From Trichobilharzia szidati (Eukaryota > Platyhelminthes > Trematoda > Strigeidida > Schistosomatidae), in NCBI GenBank assembly GCA_944472155.2, contig OX235277.1, forward strand, positions 32,126,804 through 32,190,803: a DNA stretch of 64,000 bases. Reading direction: 5' to 3'. Positions 34,301 through 45,340 of the stretch are shown one piece after another; positions within the stretch are counted from its first letter, which is position 1; each line of letters begins with the position of its first letter. The translations under genes were made by a program, and so were the position numbers. Below the pieces are notes generated by a model that did no database searches, was not told the origin of the DNA, and was given only the letters and a program-made list of their open reading frames with translations.

Positions 34301-34860
34301 GACGTATTTCCTTATGAATTTCTACTGAGTGAACTTTCGAGTATCTTTAGGGACACATGCAACTTAAGAATAAGGTAAATGAGCCATTAAATAGGAGCCA
34401 TTTAATATCCCAAACAAAAAGTCTCTCTACTTGCCAGCTCTCCACAAGGTTACCTAGATCCTTCGAGTGAGAATATACGTTATAGAGTGTTATATCTTAC
34501 GCGCTTAAGGGCTTTCTCAGCTTTGATTGGCTAGTACAGTGGCGGAGAGTTTGACTTAAATTTGTCCTCGGTAGGTCATGCCGTGTGCAGGTTTTCGTGG
34601 TTGCGGCATGCGTTGTTTGCAAGCATGTTTGATGAATATAAATGTAAAATATTGGTATTCTAACGTTTTATTTTACTTATTTTGTGCATGTACCAGGCTT
34701 GGTTTATCATACATTCTGTTTGTTGGCCTATCGGTTGCTGGCGATGTCAAGGAATCCGTGAGTTCGAGGGCTTTTCTCGATTTTAGGTTATACATGTAGC
34801 ATTTTATTGATGGATATTGCGACACAGATGGATGCTAATTGACAACGCCTTTTTAGTTTA
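31351..34860. other. 5' flank of the BAG3-like gene, no other gene seen
   Basis: Promoter and 5' UTR of the BAG3-like gene should lie here. I see no TATA box at a convincing distance and no heat-shock element array. Short AT repeats at 32448-32465. No transposon domain recognised. Confidence 0.4.
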
Positions 34861-34865
34861 TTGCA

Positions 34866-35073
34866 GGTAGGCAATGCGGGTGAAAGTACTGCTGACGTCA
34901 GTGGAATTTTCGATGAAATTATGCTGGGAAGGCGTTTCTTTAGTTGGGAGGAATTTGAGAATTCCTTAGGAGAATTTCAACAAGTGAGGAAGTCATTTAA
35001 TGCTAACAATGTAGTTGTCCTGCACTCACTATGTGCATATTCAAAGCAAAACAACAGGGGACGACAGATATAA
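34866..35073 (+). CDS. Possible host exon, unidentified
   Basis: A strong acceptor-like TTTAGTTTATTGCAG ends at 34865 and is followed by an open frame to the stop at 35071-35073. It reads GIFDEIMLGRRFFSWEEFE, LGEFQQVRKSF and HSLCAYSKQNNRG. The FFSWEEFE..L.EFQ pattern recalls the N-terminus of SWIM-zinc-finger (ZSWIM-like) proteins, but this is only a resemblance. No clear donor follows, so it would be a last exon or a truncated copy. Confidence 0.3.
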
Positions 35074-35702
35074 GTACGCTTACGTTTATTTTAAATGCAC
35101 TGACTGACTTGACCGAACATCTACAAGTAAATAATAAAGTATAATTTTTAAATCGTTGAAGTTAGAAATAAGTAATGTAAAAGTGAAACGCTTCATATTC
35201 TCCTACCTTTGCTGAAAAAAAGTTCATTGTCCTTTCTCATTCTTTGGTCATGACAGCATTCTTCTGCGGTTTTCACTGTGACATACATTGTTCTTCTTCT
35301 AAAGTATAGCACCAAGCAAATAATACCTTAATATACTGTATAAATGGGTGTTTACAAGGAATGCATGACATCTCTACAGGTACAATAAGTTAGGCTATAA
35401 ATTACAATCGTGAAGTATCGCAAATTAAAACTTTTTCAAAAGCTTACATTGTTCATTTATTGTACAAGCAATTACAACAGATTACAATAAGAGTTAAACT
35501 CCGGACCCTTTACAATGAACACTGCATATATATCGGTAAGTGCTATTCCCTCACACAATTAAAAGGTATTCCAGGAGGAGAACAGCATCCTGAGAAACTG
35601 CAGTACTGTTTTCTAGTTATTCCGAAAATATTCCTTTGATGCTGTTTCTTAGCAACAGTTTGCAGTATTCATAGTGACTTTAGAGAAAACTTTATCATAT
35701 CT
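35074..35702. other. No gene seen
   Basis: Non-coding; nothing recognised. Confidence 0.4.
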
Positions 35703-35943
35703 TCACTTTCCCTTCAAGTACAATAGCATGCAGTAACTACATACACACAAGCATTGTAACTTAAACATAACAAAATCCCTACAGATAACTTGTTTCATAG
35801 TAAATGCTTTTGAAACATGAGCCATAAGTACACCTTCCATGTCATTCATAGTCACAAGTAATTCATTAAGCATCTCAGAATATGTTAGTGATGTGAACAT
35901 GAAAAATTCGTAAGACTGATATAACTGAAGTAACACGTTTAGT

Positions 35944-36066
35944 AGTTGTAGGACATACCTGCGAGCTACTATTCTACAGAAAGGTGATTCGAATTTGAAG
36001 CAGTCTGGCATTGTAGAAGCACCATGTATACTATTCTTCTGGCACAAATGCACAATGATATCGAGA
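35944..36066 (-). CDS. Possible host exon, unidentified
   Basis: On the minus strand an acceptor-like CATTGCATCAG precedes an open frame YLDIIVHLCQKN, MPDCFKFESPFCRIVARR, followed by a good donor GTATGT. The open frame continues to 35703 past the donor. Composition looks protein-like but I do not recognise a family. Confidence 0.25.
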
Positions 36067-37244
36067 TAATCTGATGCAATGTAATGCACTCAGCAATTAC
36101 GGTCTCCCGAATTTCTATGTGACAATGTAAATTAAACTAGTATCACATCTTCAACTGAGCCATTTAAAATAGGAACTTCAGAGAAATGGATAAAATCACC
36201 AGGAAATTCAGCAAATTGCCTCATTCATCGCATACTCTCTTCGATGTGTTATGGAATATTTCAATCATCACGGATGATGATAAAAAAGTGTTTGGTATCC
36301 TCAAAACGTATATTTCACGTGTGTCTGTGGGCTAGTTCTCCTTCAAATGTCTCCTTATCATAGAATAACTGCTATGAAAACAACCATTGTATACACCTAA
36401 TTTTCAACCTATATTTCCTCAAAAACCTAGCAATTAATAGACCATTAAGGCTCTAAAACGCGAAGAATAGTCCTTTTTTGCTAAATTTCTTATATACGAT
36501 GAGGTATTGAAGTAATACATACTCTGCGATATCATGACAGGTTCTTCCATTAATACGAACAAAATACTGGAAAATGTTGCTTTTTCGGTTATATAAGCCT
36601 GAAACCAGTTATATATTATCTACTTTCACAAAAGTAAACGCTTATAACGCCTCTATACGCGTGAACACGATAACCCATACATTCCGCGATAATATATCAC
36701 TATAACGTTTATTGCCACTCAGATCCTTCACGCAAGGACATTCAAATTTTAATGCTTGAAAATATTCAATAGCAAGTGAAAACCCCCATCCAATATCCAA
36801 TATCCTGATTACGAGCTAGTATAAACCAGTGATTTCTTTGAGCTCGTTTCTTGATTGTAAGGTAGAGGTTCCAGATCTTCGGTGAACTTATGCGTACTAA
36901 ATCCCGCCACTCGACTGCTTTAGCTCTGGTAGACTCCAAGAGGAGTGGTGCGAGGATTGGTCAAGATGTGGTTTGTAGTGTGCAGTATGTTTGGACTCAG
37001 TTGCTGCCGTGAATGGAGTTTGACCTAACTCGAGTTAGGGATCCCGTTGGTCATTCGGTGTAGTCATAAAAGCAGAATAGTAATAATAATAATAGGTTGT
37101 AGTGTAGATAATATAGGTTGAGATAAGTGAAATAATAAAGGTGAGCTAAGGGAAAGATAGAGTAGTCGGTACAGTGAGAGAAGACAGAACGGGTCGTGGG
37201 GATTTAGCTTGTATGCTTATCCATTGACAGTGTGGTTTTAAATT

Positions 37245-37980
37245 TTAAGAGGATAAGCCATTGAGACACATACCATGCATTTGTGCATGATTGTCCAGCT
37301 TCCGCCTAAAAGTCTCCATAGATGGCGCTGTAGTCACGGCCGCCAGTAAAGCGTTCCAGAGACGCCAATTCGAAGCGAAAAGAAATGTGAGCGCACTCGA
37401 GTCTTTGGTCTGTTGTGCTATACTTAGCGGGTTACCTCTTGGAAGCCTATAATCACTTAATGGCAGGATGCTTTTATTAGGGTGGGCCTGGTCATTTAAG
37501 ATCTTACGGACGGTGATGAGGTCTCTCCTGTGACTACGGTAACTAAGTGTGAAAAGACTTAATTTCTTCAGTCTTTCCTCATATGATTTGTTGCGGAGGC
37601 CGATCTGGACACTTTCTAGAATGTTAGCATCCCTTTTGAGTAGCGGAGGAGTAATGATATTCTGCACCTCAAGGAGTGGCCTCACGTATGTCGTATACAA
37701 CCTTAAAAATAGTTCGGGAGTAAGAGCTCCCAGCCGCCTATGCATAAAGTGTAAAGTTGCGTAGGCCTTAGCGACGTCCCCCGTGTAATTTCCACTGGTG
37801 TCCAGCTTTTCTGTCAGAATAAGACCTAGATTGCACTCTGATGGCACACAACTCAAGTTCTGGCCACCAAGGGTGTAATTTACACTCTGTGACCTGCCGG
37901 AATAAAGCTGCATTACGTTGCACTTCTATAGGTTGAAAGGCATTCCGTTAGCCAGAGCCCAGTCTCCCAGAGTTTGCAAG
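37245..37980 (-). pseudogene. Family A ORF2 C-terminal part
   Basis: Minus-strand frame 37913-37245 (222 codons): VPSECNLGLILTEKL, AYATLHFMHRRLG, LRLYTTYVRPLLE, YEERLKKLSLFTLSYR, HRRDLITVRKILN, NWRLWNALLAAV. This is the region after the RT catalytic box in CR1-type ORF2 proteins. An in-frame TAG just upstream (about 37929-37931, after MPFNL) interrupts it. It continues the RT piece at 41131-42439 across the LTR insertion. Confidence 0.85.
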
Positions 37981-38001
37981 TCAGTCTGCAATCTGTCGGA
38001 G

Positions 38002-38361
38002 TGTTATGTATGTGAATATGAGGACCTTGTAGACTACGAGCGAATCTAACTAATGCGCTGGCTAATCTGTCCTAATCGCACGTCAACAACAACAACAATA
38101 CCGCCGGGCACGCAAGACAAATAAAAGAGAAGACTGGACGTTGATACGAGAGCTTTTTACTGTCTCCAACAACAGTCGAAATGTTAAACAACAACTCCGT
38201 ATTTATACAGTTAGAAAAATCAATGTCACATTTTAAAAATATTAACAAACCCTGAGAATTCAGTAATTTAAATCAATAATCACGCAGATGAGTGAAATCA
38301 ATGATTATGCTAGTGTGGGAAATAAATAATGAATATTAATGATTCACCTGCGTATATATTA
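38002..38361 (-). repeat. 3' LTR of the gypsy element
   Basis: Matches 40797-41156 over its whole length with only a few differences (for example at the last 12 bp and one base near 38057). The 3' LTR is the left one because the element is on the minus strand. Confidence 0.92.
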
Positions 38362-38362
38362 C

Positions 38363-38385
38363 CTCCCCCTTTTAAAAGGAATCTT
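38363..38385 (-). promoter_or_regulatory. Polypurine tract of the gypsy element
   Basis: Minus strand reads TTTTAAAAGGGGGAGG directly before the 3' LTR, the expected place and composition of the plus-strand priming site. Confidence 0.75.
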
Positions 38386-38394
38386 GCAAACAGT

Positions 38395-38690
38395 TTAGTA
38401 TCTTTTTTCCTTGGGGTCGATTTGGAAATGAACTGTTTGTGTTCGTTTGCGCTGGGATCGTCGGCTGGGTAGCATCTCTTGTTTTGCTTCTGGTTTGAAT
38501 GGTGGTATTTTGAAAGTTTCCAGTAGTAAATCCAGTGGCAATTTAGGTTCTTGGGATGTAGTATATCGACGTCGTATCTGATTTTTATGTCTAATCCACC
38601 ATTCATCCCCAACTTTAACCTTGTACATTAGAGTTCCATGTCGACATTCTATCAAGCCTTCGGCCCATTTCTGTTCCTCGGTCGATAATC
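38395..38690 (-). pseudogene. Integrase C-terminal tail, out of frame with the main ORF
   Basis: Minus-strand frame to 38395: ECRHGTLMYKVKVGDEWW, RHKNQIRRR, LPLDLLLETF, RRSQRKRTQTVHF. In K02A2.6-like elements this follows VRDY directly. Here the main ORF shifts frame at about 38680-38690 (a single missing base in the AGGAACAGAAATGG segment) and ends early. Confidence 0.8.
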
Positions 38691-40772
38691 GCGCACATAG
38701 ACGGCATCACCCTTGCGGTAATACGTCAGACTATTTCTTCGTTGATGTGACGAAGATGGTAACATGGAGTGGTGATGAGTTCGTAGCATTCGACCCATTA
38801 GAAGTTCTGCAGGGCTTTTCTTCTGTTCTGTCAGTGGTGTAGTTCGGTATACAAAAAGAAAGTTTTGTATTGCTTCCGGTTTCGCCCCTCCCCCTGCTTT
38901 CAACAAGGCTCGTTTGAAGGTGTCGACAAATCTTTCTGCCTGACCGTTGGATTGAGGGTGATAAGGTGGCGTCCGCACGTGTTGTATACCGTTTCTCTTG
39001 CAAAATTCCTGGAACGCTTGTGAGGTGAACTGACTACCATTGTCAGATACGATGATTTCTGGTATACCGTGACATGCGAAGATCTTTTCCAGGACTGATA
39101 CTGTTCTGCTGCTAGAAGGTGGTGTCACTTGTACTACCTCCGGCCATTTTGAGTAAGAGTCCACGAGAACCAAGTAGTATATACCTTCTATCGGCCCAGC
39201 AAAATCCACATGTAGGCGGGACCATGGTTTTGACGTGGGCCATGCTCTCGGTGGCGGATCTTTGGCTGCCATGACAGACATCACTTTCAGTTTTTGAGCA
39301 GAGCCTCTCTTACTGGAGCCAACAGTTGCTACTTTGTTGCTACCAGACATCGAAGCACTTTTGGCGCAGCCATACTCACTGTGACGATTCGAAGTTGGTT
39401 TTTCATTAATCACGTCATTCTTTCTAATGGGCTTAGGTTTAATATATCTGTCTCTGATTTCTGGCTTTCTTGTTGAGGGCTCAATACTTTTGATCTTCTG
39501 GCATACACTGCTTAACGGAATCTCTGACAGATGCAGCTTCTCGAACCAGTCTAAACCCAAGAGGTCAAGGTTTGAATTATTGATGTAGCATGTGCCGATG
39601 AAATGACTATCGCGAAAACCAACGCTGCATTTAATTTCTCCATTCAATCGAAGTCTTCCACCACATGCGCTAATTGCTATCTGATTTGTCTTCTCTATGG
39701 CAGGGCATCCCAACTTCTGCCATAATTTCTTTGATATTATTGTAATATCGGATGCTGTGTCGATTTGTAGGCGTGCCGGCCGTGTATTAATCGTCAGATC
39801 GATATATTTGCGAGGTGCTGGAGTACTAATATGATATGTGGCAGTAACACCCAAAGACTTGAGCTTGTTGCGCCGTCTGAGTCGACTACGAGATCTGGGT
39901 CGGTTGTTGCGTTTGCAGTAGCCATCTTTGTGACCAACAGTATGGCATCGACGGCATTTATGCTGTTTGAATGGGCACAATTTTGCAAAATGCCAGGAGC
40001 CACAGTGCCAGCAGGCTGATGGTGGTTTATGCTGAGGATGACGCGGTGCGGTTGATGTCAACGGTACTGGATGCACCGCATGCACTTCTGCTGCATTTTG
40101 GCTGCCAGACTGCACCAAGGCGGTATCGTTATGAATGTTGATTAAACGCTGATATTCTTCACCGACGTCTTTCAAAGTCATTCGTGGATCTTGTTCCAGA
40201 CGATTTAATAGGCGTGTGCGTATATCAGCAAATCTAGGAGACTGCAGCCCACAAATGAAAATCAGTACCTTGAACTGGTCTTCTGAGAGCGATTTCAATT
40301 TAAAACGTTCACACGTGCGATTGACTATACCCAATTGAGTGTGGATATCATCATTTTCGTTCAGAACCAGTTTCATGCAATGATATCGAATGTTGAATAA
40401 AGATCTCTGATCACCAAACTGATGACGAAGGGTATGGACAGTTTCATCGAATGCTCTTTCGCTGGGCTTCTGTGGGAGAATTAAGTTGCAATATTTATCT
40501 AGCTCATCTGCTCCCAATTTACGAAGTAGAAGCCGTACTTTCCAGGCATCATCTTTATCCGCAAAGTCTACTCGAAATAGGTCTTCATATCTGCGAAACC
40601 AGGTATCAAATGTTACGTTCGCATCTGGATCATAAACGAATTCTGAGATGCTACTACCAATGCTGTCGTTGGCTGTAGATGAATCAGCAGAGCGTGATAT
40701 TTGTAGACCAGCAAGCATTTCCATCAATTTTAGCTGCTGTTCCATTAGTTTCTCTAAACGCAGTGGGGCCAT
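38652..40772 (-). CDS. Gag-protease-integrase polyprotein without reverse transcriptase
   Basis: Open minus-strand frame; the ATG at 40772 (MAPLRLEKLMEQQ) is preferred to the TTG at 40793, which lies in the primer-binding site. Order: capsid-like Gag (FDTWFRRYEDLFRVDFADKD, QFGDQRSLFNIRYHCMKL); two zinc knuckles (CWHCGSWHFAKLC, one residue short in its middle spacer, and canonical CRRCHTVGHKDGYC); aspartic protease (LQIDTASDITII, DTA rather than DTG); a basic linker; then the integrase core (HVDFAGPIEG, VSDNGSQFTS, PQSNGQAERF, giving the three D/D/E residues). RT, RNase H and the HHCC integrase domain are absent, yet the frame is kept. The K02A2.6-like class is assigned from Gag and integrase texture. 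Confidence 0.88.
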   Translation of the reverse strand: MAPLRLEKLMEQQLKLMEMLAGLQISRSADSSTANDSIGSSISEFVYDPDANVTFDTWFRRYEDLFRVDFADKDDAWKVRLLLRKLGADELDKYCNLILPQKPSERAFDETVHTLRHQFGDQRSLFNIRYHCMKLVLNENDDIHTQLGIVNRTCERFKLKSLSEDQFKVLIFICGLQSPRFADIRTRLLNRLEQDPRMTLKDVGEEYQRLINIHNDTALVQSGSQNAAEVHAVHPVPLTSTAPRHPQHKPPSACWHCGSWHFAKLCPFKQHKCRRCHTVGHKDGYCKRNNRPRSRSRLRRRNKLKSLGVTATYHISTPAPRKYIDLTINTRPARLQIDTASDITIISKKLWQKLGCPAIEKTNQIAISACGGRLRLNGEIKCSVGFRDSHFIGTCYINNSNLDLLGLDWFEKLHLSEIPLSSVCQKIKSIEPSTRKPEIRDRYIKPKPIRKNDVINEKPTSNRHSEYGCAKSASMSGSNKVATVGSSKRGSAQKLKVMSVMAAKDPPPRAWPTSKPWSRLHVDFAGPIEGIYYLVLVDSYSKWPEVVQVTPPSSSRTVSVLEKIFACHGIPEIIVSDNGSQFTSQAFQEFCKRNGIQHVRTPPYHPQSNGQAERFVDTFKRALLKAGGGAKPEAIQNFLFVYRTTPLTEQKKSPAELLMGRMLRTHHHSMLPSSSHQRRNSLTYYRKGDAVYVRDYRPRNRNGPKA

Positions 40773-40780
40773 CTTCAGCA

Positions 40781-40792
40781 AACCCGTCGCCA
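40781..40792 (-). promoter_or_regulatory. Candidate primer-binding site of the gypsy element
   Basis: Four bases inside the 5' LTR the minus strand reads TGGCGACGGGTT. TGG complements the CCA end of a tRNA, as expected. I could not assign the tRNA. Confidence 0.55.
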
Positions 40793-40796
40793 AATT

Positions 40797-41156
40797 TGTT
40801 ATGTATGTGAATATGAGGACCTTGTAGACTACGAGCGAATCTAACTAATGCGCTGGCTGATCTGTCCTAATCGCACGTCAACAACAACAACAATACCGCC
40901 GGGCACGCAAGACAAATAAAAGAGAAGACTGGACGTTGATACGAGAGCTTTTTACTGTCTCCAACAACAGTCGAAATGTTAAACAACAACTCCGTATTTA
41001 TACAGTTAGAAAAATCAATGTCACATTTTAAAAATATTAACAAACCCTGAGAATTCAGTAATTTAAATCAATAATCACGCAGATGAGTGAAATCAATGAT
41101 TATGCTAGTGTGGGAAATAAATACTGAATATTAATGATTCACCTGTGTATGAATTA
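40797..41156 (-). repeat. 5' LTR of the gypsy element
   Basis: Right-hand LTR, upstream of the ORF on the minus strand; nearly identical to 38002-38361. Confidence 0.92.
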
Positions 41157-42439
41157 CGGAGTCTTCCGATGAGTTTACTGCTCTCCAAATCTTTACGTCG
41201 TCAGTGTAAAGAAGCGCAGAGCAGTTCAGTTGACAGGGCAGGTCGTCGATAAAAATCAAAAACATCAACGGCCCTAAGATAGAACCCTGAGGAAACCCTG
41301 ATGCTGCGGTGTGCCAGGATGATCGGATGCGGTTGAGTTTGGTGCAGAATTCTCTCTCGCCTAAGTAATATTTCAGCCATGCGAGAAGTGCTCCAGAAAC
41401 ACCCGCCTTGCTTATTCTGTGAAGGAGAAGACCATGGTGAACTGTGTCGAATGCTTTCGCAAAGTCGAGAAAGATCACATGGACTGGTACCTTTACGTCC
41501 CAGGATAGTGTCCAATCGTTCCAAGCTAGGAGAAGATTCGTCACACAGGATCTTCCCCTCCTGAAACCGTGCTGTGCTTCATGGAGTAGGTTAGTTCCGT
41601 CGAAGTATTTTCTCATGTGGTCGTCAATGAGACTTTCCAATATCTTCGATAACACTGGAAGTAGCGCAACTGGTCGCATTCTGCCGGTCACCACCCTTGA
41701 AGATAAGGGATAGGATGGCTCGTTTCCATTCACATGGAAGTTTCCCTACATCAAAGGAGTGTTGAAACATATCACTTAGAGGTTGGCAGAGACTTTCTGA
41801 ACACAGCTTCAGTACGGATGGTCTTATGTCATCGCAACCTGCAGACTTTCCCGAAGCCAACTTTCCCAATTTTACGAGTACCATAGCCGGGGTCATTTGA
41901 AATGTACCCAGCAGGTTTTCACACATTGGTTTTGCATTGTAATCTTGATGTTTTGTTGGGGTGAAATCCTCTTTACTGTTCAGTTGCCCATGAAAGGCTA
42001 GACTGAGTGTCTCTGCCATTTCAAGACTAGTAAGAGATTTCCCATCAGAACCCACTAGATTGCAAGCTCTCTGGTTGGTCGGTTTTCTTTCAGACATAAA
42101 CCTGTACAGGCTTTTGGGGTTCATGAGAAGCCTTTTGGCGAGTTTTCTCTGAAATATCCTTCTATCACTCCGGACTCGTATGTTATATCGATTCCTGAGT
42201 TCAAGGTACACTTCATGTTCGGGTTGACTCTTCGATACTCGCCACGCAAACCAGGCTTTTCGCCTCGCCTGCAGAAGGCGTTGTGTCCCCCTTTTTAGCC
42301 ATGAACGTTGCTTTCTAGCTTTTGGTGTGACTAAAGGAACAGTGTCTGAGACCGCCTGGTGAATGATCTCCTTGACCACTCCCCGGTGTTCTTCTACTGT
42401 TAGCTCTGTCCAATTTTTAGGCCAATTTGCTTCAGACAA
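41157..42439 (-). pseudogene. Family A ORF2: linker and RT (first part)
   Basis: Frames 42439-41624 and 41733-41131. Linker: RSWLKRGTQRLLQARRKAWF, YLELRNRYN, NPKSLYRFM. RT: GKSAGCDDIRPSVLK, LSLIFKGG, then after a frameshift near 41700 RPVALLPVLSKILESL, EAQHGFRRGRSCVTN, FLDFAKAFDTVHH, SGFPQGSILGP and LLYTDDVKIW (YTDD catalytic box). A TGA before 42439 separates it from the endonuclease. The RT is cut by the LTR insertion 13 codons or so after YTDD. Confidence 0.85.
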
Positions 42440-42445
42440 AAGTCT

Positions 42446-43044
42446 TCACATTTCGGTGTAATTGGCTTTGTTATAACACAGATAGGGCTGTGTATTGTCC
42501 CACTGTAAGCGCTCGCGGAGGACCATGTGTAATACTATGACCACGTGGTCACTACTACCTATGGGAGTCGTGATCTGAACGTTTCCCACTAGTAGCTGGT
42601 CACTAATGAGCACATAATCCAGTCTAGAAGACTTCCCATCTGGGCCCCATCTAGTATCCATTCTGACATTTTCAGTGAATCCGGCCTCCCTGATGGTATG
42701 CATCAAATTTCGATCAAATCTATCATGGGTGTATCCCGTCATCAAGTTAAGAGATGGGGCATTGAAGTCGCCAGCTATGACAATTTGATCATAACCCATG
42801 TCTTGTGTCACTGAAATTGTATTCAGCAGTACCTGGTTGTGGTCTGCTCCACATGACGGTGATCGATAAATGCTGCCCACTAGATATTTACAGTACCCGA
42901 CAGTGAAATGGCACCATATGGAGTCAGGGAGCTCAATGAGGGGAGGGTCCATTGTATGAACACATCTGAGCTGTTTGTCGACGTATATAGCGACTCCACC
43001 TCCTTCTTTCAGGTCCCTATCTCGCCTGACTAGGACCACATCAT
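42446..43044 (-). pseudogene. Family A ORF2: endonuclease (5'-truncated)
   Basis: Frame 43039-42446 aligns residue by residue with the endonuclease at 1-1225: MVLVRRDRD, GGGVAIYVD, IAGDFNAPSLNL, RWGPDGKSSRLDYVL, GSSDHVVIVL. The N-terminal TETW block is missing because the element is truncated at about 43044. Confidence 0.85.
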
Positions 43045-44892
43045 AATTTACATTTGTACGTTATTTCCTATGGTAAACGGGTCGAACAGTTCCCTAATTT
43101 AAAACTTTTAAGAAACCCTTTAGAAAGTGAAAAGATAACTGTTACCGCCTAATGTTATTCAAAACCCTTCTCTAGCATGGATGCACGTTTATTACATGTT
43201 TTGATCGGTAGGATATGCTAATTATTGCTTACAGGAGTAAATAATAGACTTCCAATGACCTTCGGTGTAACCCAAGATGAATAATTACTTCGTGGACTGA
43301 ATACATTCCTATTTTCTTCTAATTTCTGTTATCCAAAACAGCAATACCCAAAAAGCCAAAAATTTAAATTTAATCCTTGAATTCATCTTTCAATGAGCGA
43401 CAGATCCTAAATTCTTTCGCCATGTGTCAACTTCTGTTAAATTTCTGGAATTCGGAGTGGTAGAATGATGCAATAGCCAGTGAATTATCTCGTATCATCC
43501 TTCAATCTACCTGTGTTCGGACACTATTTAGTCAGGTACAGTTATTAAGGTAGAACAAAAACCTAACCCATGAGGTCTGGATATGTGCTAAAAGCAAATC
43601 GCTTACGGATCACCGAGTGACATGGGATGTCATGTTGAGTAGCTGCATACAGCATACTAATTTCAGTAAACTGAGGTTGCATATCAACAAATGCGTGCGA
43701 TATTACCTTGAAGTATACTTTAACACCACAGGTGTTAAACTCGTACTTAAGTGTGATAAATCAGCTTTTTCATATTCGTATTACTAACTTCACATTTTTC
43801 CTTCAAGAAACCACCAGAAGCACGGGTATGGGTGTTTCGTCATTACTAATCTTCTACTTTAGGATCGGCTGGGCTTATCCGTCACGTCAGTTGAAATTTC
43901 GCTTGATAAATTTATTTTGTGAATAATTTTTAATAAAATTATGTTATATGTTTTCTGGGCTGATAAGAATTCTCATATCCTGACTAGTCATGTTGGTGTC
44001 CATGTCATGTAATCCGACTGTGGCGTAATGTGGTTTCAACGATTAGTGTTTCAAGCGGACTGTATCAAAATATCGCTGTAATGAGCAAGATGGGAAAGTT
44101 AGCGGGTAATGTCATCTACGCAAATAGCCTACTTTATGTAGGAACTGCACCTTTCCGCATAGCATCACTCAATGAAGACTTCACGTCTCAAGATATCAGT
44201 GCAGCCTATTTTCGTGTGGAGAACAGTACTTTTTGACAAATGAATGCTATCAGTACATGGAAATCAGTTGTGAATGCTAACAGAATCTTCTGTGCGAACA
44301 GTAGTTTCCATGTAGATGTGTCTTTCATCATATGTGTGTTTGGACAGAAATTATCGTAAGTTGAAAGGTTATCTCAAAGTGGATTTAATATGTATATTTG
44401 CACTGATTGATGCAGTGCAATATGGGCTATATGGATTCAGGGCATATAACATATCTCTATTAAAATTGTGCCATTGTCTGCTCAGCTGAATGCTAGGCTT
44501 ACAAATGCAGGTGGTTCTCATGATTGTTGCAAGTGCAGTGTAGTGGAGAAGGTGATTGTTCGTTTGATTCTCCTCACTATTTTACTTAATGCATTAATTA
44601 AGTGTATAGTATTATTATATACATGGATTGTGTTGATTATGGGAATTGAATCTAGTCAGTTCTATTATTATCAATCTACTGTCTGTTATACCATTTCCAC
44701 TGACACCGTATACTTAATGTTGCAGTATTTTCGATCACCAATAGTGGAGATAAATTTACATGCAGCAGTACAGATGCAGTGTCACGAATGAATGTCTAGC
44801 TTGCATAATATGACATTGTTATCCTCATCAACACAACAGGTCTGTGTATCTTACAATATTTTAAGCGTTTCTCTATGCTGTTAACACCGCAA
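43045..44892. other. No confident gene
   Basis: Short plus-strand frames (43708-43926, 44030-44236, 44468-44791) have acceptor-like sequence in front of some of them (TTTTTCCTTCAAG before 43808) but no family resemblance and no consistent donors. I do not call exons here. Confidence 0.4.
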
Positions 44893-45073
44893 AGCTGTTT
44901 ATCCAATATCCAATATCGTTTTTACGAGCTAGTATAAACCAACTTGATTTATTTGTGCCCGCCTCTTGATTGTCAGGTAGAGGTTCCTGACCTTCGGTAA
45001 ACGTCTGCGCAGCTTGTCCCGCCACTCGACTGTCGTAGCTTCGGTTGACTCTAAAAGGATTAGTGCAGGTGTG
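44893..45073 (-). mobile_element. Family A 3' terminus, probably the displaced end of the copy at 51149-52818
   Basis: Minus-strand 3' end with the heptamer tail (GATATTG)2. It stops at AGTGCAGG (45073), exactly where the family A copy at 51149 begins with CAGGGATTAATTATATG. The intact sequence at 5270-5540 joins these two without a gap, so they are best read as one element split by 45074-51148 with CAGG duplicated. Confidence 0.65.
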
Positions 45074-45340
45074 ATGAGAGATGGTTGCTAGCCAAATTAG
45101 TTGACAGTAATTGAGGTCAAAGGTCAGGATGGACAGGCGGATACATTTAACACATAGATGAACTGACACAGCCACAAGAGGTGCAAGGTTAACTTTGTGT
45201 GAGAAACAACCAATCAACGGACTGTATTTTCTACTAATATTAACCTACAATGATATACATCAAAATCTACAAATACGTGTTGATTTTCCGTAATAAACGT
45301 TCTGTTATAATAATAATATATATTTTTCCAATCAACGTAG

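Larger units (their letters stand above)
37997..41161 (-). mobile_element. Ty3/gypsy LTR retrotransposon, internally deleted, with target-site duplication
   Basis: Two almost identical LTRs of about 360 bp (38002-38361 and 40797-41156) flank one long ORF. CGGAG (5 bp, or GGAG, 4 bp; one base is ambiguous) is duplicated at 37997-38001 and 41157-41161. The element is about 3.15 kb, much shorter than the 5 kb or more usual for the group, because RT, RNase H and the integrase zinc domain are missing. LTR identity implies a recent insertion and mobilisation by proteins supplied from a complete relative. Confidence 0.9.
36785..43044 (-). mobile_element. Family A CR1-type element split by an LTR retrotransposon
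   Basis: Minus-strand element in two pieces: 43044-41157 (endonuclease, linker, RT up to YTDD) and 38001-36785 (rest of RT, C-terminus, 3' UTR). The LTR element at 37997-41161 lies between. Removing it and one copy of the duplicated CGGAG restores the reading NSSEDSDRLQTDLQ across the junction, so the LTR element landed inside the RT gene. The 3' end has the heptamer tail (GATATTG)2 at 36797-36811. The 5' end is truncated at about 43044, within the endonuclease. Confidence 0.85.

Noticed and set aside
44030..44791. Plus-strand frames 44030-44236 and 44468-44791 as host exons
   Set aside because: Acceptor-like sequence in front of the second, but no consistent phase, donor or family resemblance.
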